Assembly: GCF_020400605.1 (NCBI RefSeq)
Contig: NZ_JAINRD010000013.1
Coordinates: 155,332-219,331 of the forward strand
Source: Streptomyces aculeolatus
GTDB taxonomy: Bacteria; Actinomycetota; Actinomycetes; Streptomycetales; Streptomycetaceae
Direction: 5' to 3'
Length of the DNA stretch: 64,000 bases
The notes under the pieces are model-generated. The model ran no database searches. It was not told the DNA's origin and worked only from the letters and a program-made list of their open reading frames with translations. The translations under genes and the position numbers were made by a program. Numbering within the stretch: the stretch's first letter is position 1; every line of letters begins with the position of its first letter. This document shows, piece by piece, positions 50,031 through 59,962 of this stretch.

Positions 50031-50077
50031 TTGACACCGTCTGGCGTGAACTCTACGTTCGCGTGAAATGGATTTCA
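50031..50077 (+). promoter_or_regulatory. Operon promoter with LacI-type operator
   Basis: TTGACA (50031-50036), 17-bp spacer, TACGTT (50054-50059), then the perfect palindrome TGAAAT-GG-ATTTCA (50064-50077) at the expected transcription start. The best promoter in the window. The rest of 49805-50030 shows no gene. Confidence 0.8.
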
Positions 50078-50165
50078 AGGGATTTCCGGTGGGGGTGTCC
50101 CACATCACCGGAGTCCGCTCAGTTGTTGCGCGCGCACTTGGGATGACCCTTCGCCACTCCTGCAC

Positions 50166-50177
50166 GAAAACGATTTC
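50166..50177. promoter_or_regulatory. Second LacI-type operator
   Basis: GAAAACGATTTC, a near-palindrome with the central CG typical of LacI-family sites, 14 bp before the first gene and about 100 bp from the first operator, a distance that would allow looping. Confidence 0.65.
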
Positions 50178-50191
50178 ACGACGGAGCGTCC

Positions 50192-51295
<1,104 letters not shown>

Positions 51296-51339
51296 GCCCA
51301 CCCCTCGTACCGCACCCATCCGACAGACAGGGGCACGAC

Positions 51340-52716
51340 ATGCTCCAGCACGGCAACGGCGCCGTCCCCGCCCGGGGCGCCCCCTCGCGCCGCCGCTTCC
51401 TCGGCGGCACCGCGGGCGCCGCCGCCGCGACGGCGGCCGCCGCCACCCCGCTGCTCAGCGGCTGCGGCGGGTCCGCGAGCGCCGACGGCGGCACGCTGAA
51501 GTTCTGGCACTTCTACGACCCGAAGGCGTCCGACCCCGCGATGGTCGCCCAGTCGAAGTGGTTCGACCAGCTCATCAAGGGCTGGAACGACACCCACGAC
51601 GTCAAGATCGAGCCGTACTTCGTCCCCGGCGTCAGCTACCAGGGCTCGAAGATGGTCACCGCCTTCGCCGCCGGCGCCGGGCCCGACATCTTCCTGCTCA
51701 GCCCCGGCGACTTCACCCGCTACTACAACGGCGGCATCCTCGCCGACCTCACCCCCCACCTCGACGACGGCGTCGTCGAGGACTACGGCACCAGCCTCAC
51801 CAGCCGCACCGTGGACGGCAAGGTCTACGCCCTGCCCATGGAGGTCGAGCCGCTGGCCATGTTCTACAACGTCCCCGTCTGGGAGAAGGCCGGCCTCTCC
51901 GAGGCCGACATCCCCACCACCTGGGACCAGCTCCTCGACACCGGCGACAAGATCCGCAGCAAGACCGGTGCCGCCGGCCTCGTCTTCCACACCGACCCCG
52001 GCTACTACCAGAACTTCACCTGGTACTGCTGGATGTGGCAGGGCGGCGGCGAGGTCGTCGACAAGGCCGGCAACGTCGCCTTCGACTCCAAGGGCGCCCG
52101 CCAGGCCCTCGCCCTCTGGCAGGACGCGGTCGAGGCCGGCATCGCGCCCCGTACGCTCCCGGCCGCCGACGACCGCATCACGGCCTTCACCTCCGACCTG
52201 GCCGGCATGTGGCAGATCGGCATCTGGGAGGTCCAGGCGTTCAAGGCCGGCGCCCCCGACCACGAATACGGGGTCTTCAAGCTGCCCGTACCGCCCGGCG
52301 GCGAGTACACCACCACCCTCGGCGGCTGGTCGTTCTGCGCCAGCACCCAGGGCGCCAACCCCGACGCCGCCGCCGAGTTCTGCGGCTGGGCCCTCGGCGG
52401 GATGTCGGACGAGTCCATCGACCGCACCGTCGAGTGGTGCACGGGCGTGAAGTCTGACATCTCCCCGCGCACCTCCGCGCTGGAGCGCGGCGCCGAGCGC
52501 GGCGGCTACGACTCCTGGGCGATGAAGACGTTCAAGGAGGACATCTTCCCCGGCGGCCGCGCCGAGCCCCGCTACCCGCCGATCGTCTACAAGGCGATCT
52601 CGGACGCCATCCAGGCCACCATGCTCGCCGGCAAGGGCGTGGACGGCGAGGCCGACCGCGCGGCCCAGACGATCGACGCCTTCTTGAAGAGCTACCAGGG
52701 GGCGAGCCTGATATGA
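51340..52716 (+). CDS. CUT1 ABC transporter sugar-binding lipoprotein
   Basis: 458 aa from ATG 51340 with AGGGG upstream. SRRRFLGGTAGAAAATAAAA leader with twin Arg (possible Tat export) and lipobox LLSGC. Family 1 binding protein: LKFWHFYDPKASDPAM, GAGPDIFLLSPGDFTRYYNG, VYALPMEVEPLAMFYNVPVW, TTLGGWSFCASTQGANPDAA. Captures the oligosaccharide outside the membrane. Its stop overlaps the first permease (ATGA). Confidence 0.92.
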   Translation: MLQHGNGAVPARGAPSRRRFLGGTAGAAAATAAAATPLLSGCGGSASADGGTLKFWHFYDPKASDPAMVAQSKWFDQLIKGWNDTHDVKIEPYFVPGVSYQGSKMVTAFAAGAGPDIFLLSPGDFTRYYNGGILADLTPHLDDGVVEDYGTSLTSRTVDGKVYALPMEVEPLAMFYNVPVWEKAGLSEADIPTTWDQLLDTGDKIRSKTGAAGLVFHTDPGYYQNFTWYCWMWQGGGEVVDKAGNVAFDSKGARQALALWQDAVEAGIAPRTLPAADDRITAFTSDLAGMWQIGIWEVQAFKAGAPDHEYGVFKLPVPPGGEYTTTLGGWSFCASTQGANPDAAAEFCGWALGGMSDESIDRTVEWCTGVKSDISPRTSALERGAERGGYDSWAMKTFKEDIFPGGRAEPRYPPIVYKAISDAIQATMLAGKGVDGEADRAAQTIDAFLKSYQGASLI

Positions 52717-53672
52717 CGAGTATCGCCACACAACAGGCGCGCGCCCCCGGCGCCGCCGCCGCGCAGGCCGCCCCCGCGGGCCGCCGGCGGCTCGGCCGCA
52801 AGGGCCGGGAGCGGCTGGCCGCCGCGCTGTTCCTGCTGCCAGACGGCCTCGGCCTGGCGCTCTTCGTCGTCCTGCCGATGCTGCTGTCGTTCCTGCTGAG
52901 CTTCTTCCAGGTCTCGGGCTTCGGCTCGTACGAGTGGATCGGCGTCGGCAACTACGAACGCATGGTCAACGACCCGTACTTCTGGTCCTCGATGGGGGTC
53001 ACCGCGAAGTACGTCGTCCTCATGGTGCCGACGCTGTTCGTGGTCAGCCTCAGCCTCGGCGTGCTGATGAAGCAGATGCTGCCCGGCATGTCGGTGTACC
53101 GCACCGCGCTCTTCCTGCCCCACATGCTGAGCCTGGTCGTCGTCGGCCTGCTGTGGAAGTTCATGCTCGACGACCAGACCGGCGTGGTGAACAAGGCCGG
53201 CGGCGAGCTGGGCCTGGGCGCCCGCTCCTGGCTCGGCGACCCCGGCCTCGCGCTGTACGCGGTGATCGCGGTCACGGTCTGGTACTACATGGGCTACTAC
53301 ATGATCATTTTCCTGGCGGGTCTCAACGAGATCCCCCGGGAGCTGTACGAGGCAGCGAGGATCGACGGCGCCGGCCCCTGGACCTCGTTCCGGCGGATCA
53401 CCTGGCCGCTGCTGAAGCCCACCAGCTTCTTCGTCCTCATCGTCAGCACGGTCGCCGCGATCACCGGCACCTTCGACCTCATCTTCGTGCTGACCGACGG
53501 CGGTCCCGCCAACGGCACCGCCGTGGCGATGTTCTACATCTACCAACAGGCGTTCGTCTTCGGCGAGTACGGCTACGCCGCGGCCCTGGGCTCCTTCCTG
53601 GTGCTCGTGATGGTCGCCCTGTCCTGGCTGATCTTCAAGGCGACCAAGGGCGGGAGGTTCGACGATGAGTAG
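52713..53672 (+). CDS. CUT1 ABC transporter permease (MalF-type)
   Basis: 319 aa. Basic N-terminus, about six transmembrane segments (first LFLLPDGLGLALFVVLPMLL), and the EAA loop that docks the ATPase: ELYEAARIDGAGPWTSFRRI with TWPLLKP. Typical MalF/UgpA-like permease of di- and oligosaccharide importers. Overlaps both the binding-protein and next permease genes. The matching ATPase is not in the operon; Streptomyces CUT1 importers commonly share MsiK. Confidence 0.93.
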   Translation: MTSIATQQARAPGAAAAQAAPAGRRRLGRKGRERLAAALFLLPDGLGLALFVVLPMLLSFLLSFFQVSGFGSYEWIGVGNYERMVNDPYFWSSMGVTAKYVVLMVPTLFVVSLSLGVLMKQMLPGMSVYRTALFLPHMLSLVVVGLLWKFMLDDQTGVVNKAGGELGLGARSWLGDPGLALYAVIAVTVWYYMGYYMIIFLAGLNEIPRELYEAARIDGAGPWTSFRRITWPLLKPTSFFVLIVSTVAAITGTFDLIFVLTDGGPANGTAVAMFYIYQQAFVFGEYGYAAALGSFLVLVMVALSWLIFKATKGGRFDDE

Positions 53673-54537
53673 CGACACCCTGGCCGGCGGCGGCCCCGCC
53701 GCCCGCCCCACCCCGCTGCGCGGCCCCGGCCGCCGCCGCGCCCGCGCCGGGCTCACGGTGCTGGCCATCGTGGTGTCGGTGCTGAGCATCTTCCCGGTCC
53801 TGTGGCTGATCACCTCGGCGCTCAAGCCGCGCGAGGCCGTCACCGACGGCAAGCTGCTCCCCGACGACGTCACCTGGGAGAACTTCCGCTACGTCCTCAC
53901 CGAGGTGGCCTTCGACCGCTGGCTGTGGAACAGCTTCTTCACGGCCGCGATCATCACGGTCCTCGCGCTGTTCTTCCACTCGATGGCCGCCTACGCCCTG
54001 GCCCGCCTGCGCTTCCCCGGCCGCGACGGCATCTTCGTCGTCATCTTCTCCACGCTGCTGATCACCCCGCCGGTGATCCTCATCCCGCTGTTCATCGTGG
54101 TCCGCGAGATGGGCATGCTCGACAGCTACGCGGCCCTCATCATCCCGGCGATCTTCAACGCCTTCGGCATCTTCCTCCTGCGGCAGTTCTACCTCGGCAT
54201 CCCGCGGGAGCTGGAGGAGGCGGCGATCGCCGACGGCGCCGGCTACTGGCGGATCTACCGGAGCATCATCCTGCCGCTGTCCCGGCCCATCCTCTCCGCG
54301 CTGTCGGTGTTCTTCTTCCTCGCCAACTGGAACGCCTTCGCCTGGCCGCTGGTCGCCACCAGCAGCGAGAACCTGACCGTCACCCAGGTCGGCATCGCGT
54401 CCTTCACCACCCAGTACGGCTCGAACTGGAACTACATCCTCGCCGCCGCCGTGGTCGCGGTGATCCCGATGCTGATGCTCTTCCTCTTCTTCCAGCGCCA
54501 GATGGTCGAGTCCATCAAGACCTCCGGCCTCAAGTAA
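53665..54537 (+). CDS. CUT1 ABC transporter permease (MalG-type)
   Basis: 290 aa, overlapping the previous gene by 8 bp. Six predicted transmembrane helices (LTVLAIVVSVLSIFPVLWLI first), ITSALKPREAVTDG after TM1, and EAA motif ELEEAAIADGAGYWRIYRSI with ILPLSRPIL. MalG/UgpE-like partner of the preceding permease. Confidence 0.93.
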   Translation: MSSDTLAGGGPAARPTPLRGPGRRRARAGLTVLAIVVSVLSIFPVLWLITSALKPREAVTDGKLLPDDVTWENFRYVLTEVAFDRWLWNSFFTAAIITVLALFFHSMAAYALARLRFPGRDGIFVVIFSTLLITPPVILIPLFIVVREMGMLDSYAALIIPAIFNAFGIFLLRQFYLGIPRELEEAAIADGAGYWRIYRSIILPLSRPILSALSVFFFLANWNAFAWPLVATSSENLTVTQVGIASFTTQYGSNWNYILAAAVVAVIPMLMLFLFFQRQMVESIKTSGLK

Positions 54538-54635
54538 CGCGCCGCCGCCCGCCGTACGCGACCTGCCGTACCCGGCGGACGTACCGCAGCACCGCCACCA
54601 CGCATCACAACCGCACGCAATTGGAGGCCAGCCAC

Positions 54636-56054
54636 ATGGCACGCATCGGTCTGCTGTCCATCTCCGACGGCCGGGACTACGTCCAGCGGGACGTACGCGA
54701 CCACGTCTCCCGCGCCGCGCGCGAGCTGGCGGCCATGCTCGGCGACGCCGGGCACGAGGTGATCGTCGCGCCCGAGCACGTGGAGTCCAACGTCCTCGCC
54801 ACCTCGCAGGCCCGCTGGCTGGCCGAGCGGCACGTGGACGTGACGATCTTCCACCACTCCGTGTGGACGTTCCCGCACTTCACGATGCTGGCCGCCGAGG
54901 CCACGCCGGGGCCGATCCTGATGGTCGCCAACCTCGACCCGCAGTTCCCCGGCATGGTCGGCCTCCTCGCCGGCGCCGGCGGCCTCGACCAGATCGGCCG
55001 CGTGCACGCCCGCGCCTGGGGCGACCTGGCGGATCCCGCGGTACGGGACCGGATCCTCACCCACGTCCGCGCGGGCGCCGCCGTCCAGCAGCTGCGCGGC
55101 TCCACCTTCGGCCGGATCGGCGGCCGGCCCATGGGCATGTACACCGCCACCGCCAACACCGACCAGTGGATGAAGGTCTTCGGCGTCGACGTAGAGGAGA
55201 TCGACCAGTGGGAGATCGTGCGGCGCAGTGAGAACGCCGACGCGGCGCGGGTGAAGAACGCCCGCAGCTGGATCGAGCGGCACGCGGCCGGCGTCCACTA
55301 CGACGGCGACCGGCTCACCCCCGAGCTGCTGGAGCGGCAGATCCGCTCGTACTACGCGATGCGCGAGCTGATCGAGGAGTGGAACCTCGACTTCTCCGGC
55401 ATCAAGGGCCAGCCGGAGCTGACCGCGAACTTCGCCACGATGGACGTCGCCGAGGCGTTCCTGAACGACCCGTACGACTGGGAGGGCCCCAAGGAGACCC
55501 ATGTCACCTCCACCGAGGCGGACATGGACGCGGCGATGACGATGCAGCTCCTCAAGCTGCTCTCCGGCGACCCCGTGCTCTTCGCCGACATCCGGCACTA
55601 CGACAGCGACAAGCAGGTCTGGGACCTGTGCAACTCCGGCCAGCACGCCACCTGGTACGCGGCCCGCTCGGACGACCCCGCGGAGAACATGCGGCACGTC
55701 AGCTTCCTCCCGGAGGTCTTCTACTTCCCGGCCGGCGGCGCCTCCGTCCAGCACCTGGCGGCTCCCGGCGCGATGACCTTCGCCCGGCTGACGCGGCTGC
55801 GCGGCGAGTACCGGATGCACGTGATGCGCGGCGACCTGGAGCAGTACGACGCGGAGACCAACGAGCGGATGATGCGCGCCACCACCTGGGAGTGGCCGCA
55901 CGCCTTCGCGCGGCTGAGCCCCACGGCGGAGGAGTTCCTGACCCGCTTCGGCAGCAACCACATCCACGCGGTCCCCGGCGACTACGTCGCCGACCTGCGC
56001 GCGGTCTGCGACCAGCTGGGCATCGCGTACGACGGCTTCGGCGACGCGGCGTAG
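54636..56054 (+). CDS. L-fucose/L-arabinose isomerase-family sugar isomerase
   Basis: 472 aa; TGGAGG eight bases before ATG 54636. N-terminal GRDYVQRDVRDHVSRAAREL and VESNVLATSQARWLAERHVD, then VTIFHHSVWTFPHFTML, RGSTFGRIGGRPMGMYTATA with NTDQWMKVFGVDVEEIDQWE, and C-terminal FLTRFGSNHIHAVPGDYVAD, where Glu/Asp/His residues of the Mn2+ site in the FucI/AraA superfamily are expected. These enzymes interconvert aldoses and ketoses, e.g. L-fucose/L-fuculose or D-arabinose/D-ribulose. With a GH172 and a pentulokinase-like protein nearby, D-arabinose is the leading candidate substrate, but this is inference. Confidence 0.82.
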   Translation: MARIGLLSISDGRDYVQRDVRDHVSRAARELAAMLGDAGHEVIVAPEHVESNVLATSQARWLAERHVDVTIFHHSVWTFPHFTMLAAEATPGPILMVANLDPQFPGMVGLLAGAGGLDQIGRVHARAWGDLADPAVRDRILTHVRAGAAVQQLRGSTFGRIGGRPMGMYTATANTDQWMKVFGVDVEEIDQWEIVRRSENADAARVKNARSWIERHAAGVHYDGDRLTPELLERQIRSYYAMRELIEEWNLDFSGIKGQPELTANFATMDVAEAFLNDPYDWEGPKETHVTSTEADMDAAMTMQLLKLLSGDPVLFADIRHYDSDKQVWDLCNSGQHATWYAARSDDPAENMRHVSFLPEVFYFPAGGASVQHLAAPGAMTFARLTRLRGEYRMHVMRGDLEQYDAETNERMMRATTWEWPHAFARLSPTAEEFLTRFGSNHIHAVPGDYVADLRAVCDQLGIAYDGFGDAA

Positions 56055-56132
56055 CCGCGGGCTCCGCGGCTTTCCCCGCCCGGCGCGGGACCGGCCATCC
56101 GACCAGCAACGGAAGGTGAGGCATCCAACCGC

Positions 56133-57713
56133 ATGTCCAGCGACGCGAAACCGCCCCTGCTCGCGATGCGCGGTATCGCCAAGTCCTTCCCCGGCGTGCG
56201 CGCGCTCAAGGGGGTCGAGCTGACCGTGCACGCCGGGGAGGTGGTCGCGCTCCTCGGGGAGAACGGCGCGGGCAAGTCGACGCTCATGAACGTCCTCGCC
56301 GGGGTCCACCCCGACTACGAGGGCGTCATCGAGCGCGACGGCGCGCCCGCCGCCATCCACTCGCCCAAGGACGCGCAGCGGCACGGCATCGGGATGATCC
56401 ACCAGGAGCTGAACCTCGTCCCCGAGCTGTCCGTCGCCGAGAACGTCTTCCTCGGCCGCGAGCTGCGCACCGCCCGCGGCACCGTCGACAAGAAGGCCCA
56501 GGAGGCCCGCGCCCGCGAGCTGCTCGCGGGCCTGGGCCTGGCCGTGCCGCCGCGGCGGCTGGTCAAGCACTGCCGGCTCGCGGAGCAGCAGCTCATCGAG
56601 GTGGCGAAGGCCCTCAACCTCGACGTGCGGCTGCTCGTCATGGACGAGCCGACCTCGGCGCTCGCCGACGCCGAGGTACGGCGCCTCTTCGCCGTCATCC
56701 GCGACCTGACCGCCCGCGGCGTCGGCGTCGTGTACATCTCCCACCGGCTGGAGGAGCTGGAGGAGATCGCCGGCACCGTCACCGTGCTGCGCGACGGCGC
56801 GTACGTCGGCACCCGCCGCATGGCGGAGACCACCCGGGCCGAGCTGGTCCGGCTCATGGTGGGCCGCCCGCTCGGCGAGCTGTTCCCGCGCCGCCCCGAG
56901 CAGCATTGCGGCGGCGAGGTGCGGCTCGCGGCCGAGGGGCTGACGTACGTCTCGCAGGACGGCGGCCCGTCGCTGTACGGCGTGGACGTCTCCGTACGCG
57001 CCGGGGAGATCGTCGGGATCGCCGGGCTGATGGGCGCCGGGCGCAGCGAGGTCCTCCAGGCGCTCTTCGGGCACTACGGGACCCGGGCGCATGGCCGGAT
57101 CACGGTGGACGGCCGCCCGTACCGCCCGCGCAGCCCCGGCCACGCCATCCGCCGCGGCCTCGCGCTGGTCGCCGAGGACCGCAAGGGGCAGAGCCTCGTC
57201 ACGGCCAACACCGTGCGGTTCAACGGCTCGCTCGCCGCCCTGGCCCGCTACCGCACCCCGTGGCGCACGGTGCACAAGCGCCGCGAACGGGAGGCGGTCG
57301 CCGGGCAGATCGAGGCGCTGAAGGTGAAGACGCCCGGCATGGAGACCGCCGTGCAGCACCTGTCCGGCGGCAACCAGCAGAAGGTCGTCCTCGCCAAGTG
57401 CCTGCTGACCAGGCCGAGCGTGCTGCTCATGGACGAGCCGACGCGCGGCATCGACGTCGGCGCCAAGGCCGAGATCCACCGGCTCATGGACGAACTGGCC
57501 GCGCAGGGCACCGCGATCCTCGTGGTCTCCTCCGAGCTGCCCGAGCTGATCGGCATGTGCGACCGGGTGCTGGTCCTCTGCGAGGGCCGGCTGACCGGCG
57601 AGTTCCACCGCGATCCGGCGCGCGGGCCGCAGGCCGGCCAGGAGGCCGTCCTCACCGCGGCGATGGCGCGCGAGACCGTCACCACCCACCACCTTCGAGG
57701 GACGCGGAGCTGA
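56133..57713 (+). CDS. CUT2 ABC transporter ATPase (RbsA/YtfR-type)
   Basis: 526 aa with two fused nucleotide-binding domains. Domain 1: GIAKSFPGVRALKGVELTVH, Walker A LLGENGAGKSTLMNVLAG, LLVMDEPTSAL (Walker B). Domain 2: degenerate Walker A GLMGAGRSEVLQALFG, signature LSGGNQQKVVLAKCL and LLMDEPTRGIDVGAKAE. This is the standard RbsA/XylG/MglA pattern for monosaccharide importers, where the second site does not hydrolyse ATP. Powers the permease that follows. Confidence 0.95.
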   Translation: MSSDAKPPLLAMRGIAKSFPGVRALKGVELTVHAGEVVALLGENGAGKSTLMNVLAGVHPDYEGVIERDGAPAAIHSPKDAQRHGIGMIHQELNLVPELSVAENVFLGRELRTARGTVDKKAQEARARELLAGLGLAVPPRRLVKHCRLAEQQLIEVAKALNLDVRLLVMDEPTSALADAEVRRLFAVIRDLTARGVGVVYISHRLEELEEIAGTVTVLRDGAYVGTRRMAETTRAELVRLMVGRPLGELFPRRPEQHCGGEVRLAAEGLTYVSQDGGPSLYGVDVSVRAGEIVGIAGLMGAGRSEVLQALFGHYGTRAHGRITVDGRPYRPRSPGHAIRRGLALVAEDRKGQSLVTANTVRFNGSLAALARYRTPWRTVHKRREREAVAGQIEALKVKTPGMETAVQHLSGGNQQKVVLAKCLLTRPSVLLMDEPTRGIDVGAKAEIHRLMDELAAQGTAILVVSSELPELIGMCDRVLVLCEGRLTGEFHRDPARGPQAGQEAVLTAAMARETVTTHHLRGTRS

Positions 57714-57720
57714 CGCGGAG

Positions 57721-58950
57721 ATGACCAAGACCCAGCCGGACCCGGCGCCCGCCGGCGGCGAAGGCCCGGACGGCACCCACGGGCCCGGCGGCCCCGGCGG
57801 CCCGGACGGCACCGGTGCGGTGTCGCGGGCCCGGCGGATCCTGCCGGTGCTCGGCTCGCTGCAGGCGTACATCGGCCTGATCCTCATCGTCGCCATCGGC
57901 GTGATCACCAAGGGCGACGTCTTCCTCAACCAGACCAACCTGACCAACGCCGTGGGCGCGTTCGCCACCCGCGGCATCCTCGCGGTCGGCGTCACGCTGG
58001 TCATCCTGGCGGCGGGTATCGACCTGTCGGTCGGCTCGCTGATGGGCTTCGCCTCGATGTCCGCGGCCATCATGGTGGCCCACCACGACATGCCCGTCTG
58101 GCTGATCGTGCCCGCGTGCATGCTCATCGGCGCCGGCTTCGGCCTGGCCAACGGCATTGGTACCGCCTGGCTGAAGATTCAATCGTTTGTCATGACTCTG
58201 GCGATGATGTCGATCGCCAGAGGACTCGACAGAAAGATGAGCGACAACGAGTCGGTCGGCACCCTGGTCGCCGGCCCGGACGGCGAACTCACGGAGAACT
58301 CCGAGTCGTTCCAGAAGCTCGGCACCCCCGACAACAACGTCCTCGAAGGCATCCTCGGCCCGGACGGCATCTACTTCCCCGTCCTCGCCTTCCTCATGGT
58401 CTGCGTCGTCTTCCACCTCCTGCTGTCCCGCACCACCTTCGGCCGGCACATCTACGCCGTCGGCGGCAACCCCACCGCCGCCCGGCTCTCCGGTATCAAC
58501 GTCACCTTCGTCATCATCGCCGTCTTCACCCTCTCCGGGATGCTCGCCGGCTTCGCAGGACCCATCGACGCGGCGTACAGCGTCTCCGCCGACCCGCAGG
58601 CCGGCTACACGTACGAACTCGACGCCATCGCCGCCGCCGTCATCGGCGGCGCCTCCCTCGCCGGCGGCAAGGGCACGATCATCGGCACCTTCGTCGGCGC
58701 GCTGATCCTCACCCTGCTCGACAACGTCCTCGGCCTGAACGCCGTCGACGACAACTGGCAGCTGGTCATCAAGGGCTCGATCGTCGTCCTCGCGGTCGTG
58801 CTGCAACGCCCCGACCTGCTGCAGAGCATCAAGAACGGCATCGACAGGCTACGCGGCGGCCGATCCCGTACGGGACCGGGCCGCACCCCCGACAAGGCCC
58901 AGGTCCCCGGGCCCGCCTCCGCACCCGCCTCCAAGGAGACTCCACGATGA
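57721..58950 (+). CDS. CUT2 ABC transporter permease (RbsC/YtfT-type)
   Basis: 409 aa. After a Gly/Pro-rich N-terminal tail (about 1-35) come 8-10 hydrophobic helices with RbsC-family motifs: GILAVGVTLVILAAGIDLSV, GSLMGFASMSAAIM, GLANGIGTAWLKIQSFVMTL, GGNPTAARLSGINV, AAVIGGASLAGGKGTIIGTF. Overlaps the binding-protein gene by 4 bp (ATGA). Membrane channel of the second importer. Confidence 0.94.
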   Translation: MTKTQPDPAPAGGEGPDGTHGPGGPGGPDGTGAVSRARRILPVLGSLQAYIGLILIVAIGVITKGDVFLNQTNLTNAVGAFATRGILAVGVTLVILAAGIDLSVGSLMGFASMSAAIMVAHHDMPVWLIVPACMLIGAGFGLANGIGTAWLKIQSFVMTLAMMSIARGLDRKMSDNESVGTLVAGPDGELTENSESFQKLGTPDNNVLEGILGPDGIYFPVLAFLMVCVVFHLLLSRTTFGRHIYAVGGNPTAARLSGINVTFVIIAVFTLSGMLAGFAGPIDAAYSVSADPQAGYTYELDAIAAAVIGGASLAGGKGTIIGTFVGALILTLLDNVLGLNAVDDNWQLVIKGSIVVLAVVLQRPDLLQSIKNGIDRLRGGRSRTGPGRTPDKAQVPGPASAPASKETPR

Positions 58951-59957
58951 GCAGCAGCACCCGCACCCTGCGCCGAGCGCTCACCGCCGCCACCGCCGTG
59001 CTCGCGGCCACCGCCCTGGCCGCCGGCTGCGCCTCGAAGACCGAGGAGGGCGGAGGCGGCGGCGAGAAGGGCGCCGGCGACGAGTTCGTCATCGGCTACT
59101 CCCAGGCCAACAACGCCGAGCCGTACCGCGCCCAGCTCAACAAGCAGCTGGAGCACTACGTCAAGGACTACCCGAACCTGAAGCTCCTGCCGATCGCCGA
59201 CGCCCAGCAGGACAACGCGCAGCAGGTCAGCCAGATCCAGCAGTTCGTCCAGCAGAAGGTCGACATCCTCATCGTCTCGCCGAACGAGCCCGCCCCCGTC
59301 ACCCCCGCGGTCGAGCAGGCGTGCGCCGCCGGCATCCCCGTGATCATCCTGGACCGCACCGTCGACACCGACTGCTACACGTCCTTCATCGGCGGCGACA
59401 ACTTCGAGATCGGCAAGAAGGCCGGCGAGGCCGTCGTCAAGGAGCTGCCGGACGGCGGCAACGTCGCCGAGCTGCGCGGACTGCTCTCCACCGAGCCGCA
59501 GAAGCAGCGCCACGACGGCTTCATGGAGGCCATCGGCGAGAACCCCGGCATCAAGGTCGTCGAGGAGCGCGAGGGCAAGTGGCTCCAGCCCGAGGGCACG
59601 AAGATCATGCAGCAGTGGCTCGCCCGCGGCACCGACATCGACCTCGTCTACGCCCACAACGACCCCATGGCCATCGGCGCCCAGCAGGCGGCGAAGGCCG
59701 CGGGCAAGGACGAGATCAAGTTCATCGGCATCGACGGCCTCGCCATCCCCGACGGCGGCATCCGCGCCGTCCAGCAGGAGCGGATGGCGTACACCTACCT
59801 GTACCCGACCGGGGCGGAGGAGGCCGCGAAGACCGCCGCCGACATCGCCGCGGGCGAGAAGGTGGAGAAGAAGCAGACCCTCGGCACGGTGGAGATCACC
59901 GAGGCCAACGCCGAGGACGTCTACGCCAAGTACGACATGAGCGGAAAGGTCGACTGA
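58947..59957 (+). CDS. CUT2 ABC transporter binding lipoprotein (YtfQ/RbsB-like)
   Basis: 336 aa, AAGGAG upstream. Signal with lipobox LAAGC (about residue 27), acidic/Gly linker, then a Peripla_BP_4 domain: FVIGYSQANNAEPYRAQLNK, ADAQQDNAQQVSQIQQFVQQ, KVDILIVSPNEPAPVTPAVE, AGIPVIILDRTVD, FIGIDGLAIPDGGIRA. The QQD.AQQ...QFVQQKVD stretch is close to YtfQ, which binds galactofuranose and other furanoses. A furanose ligand would fit the GH172 enzyme in the same operon. Confidence 0.9.
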   Translation: MSSSTRTLRRALTAATAVLAATALAAGCASKTEEGGGGGEKGAGDEFVIGYSQANNAEPYRAQLNKQLEHYVKDYPNLKLLPIADAQQDNAQQVSQIQQFVQQKVDILIVSPNEPAPVTPAVEQACAAGIPVIILDRTVDTDCYTSFIGGDNFEIGKKAGEAVVKELPDGGNVAELRGLLSTEPQKQRHDGFMEAIGENPGIKVVEEREGKWLQPEGTKIMQQWLARGTDIDLVYAHNDPMAIGAQQAAKAAGKDEIKFIGIDGLAIPDGGIRAVQQERMAYTYLYPTGAEEAAKTAADIAAGEKVEKKQTLGTVEITEANAEDVYAKYDMSGKVD

Positions 59958-59962
59958 CACCC

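Noticed and set aside
54432..58157. A 1,241-codon minus-strand open frame opposite the isomerase and ABC genes
   Set aside because: Composition is Gly/Ala/Val/Arg/Asp-rich antisense shadow; the plus strand carries conserved isomerase and transporter genes.
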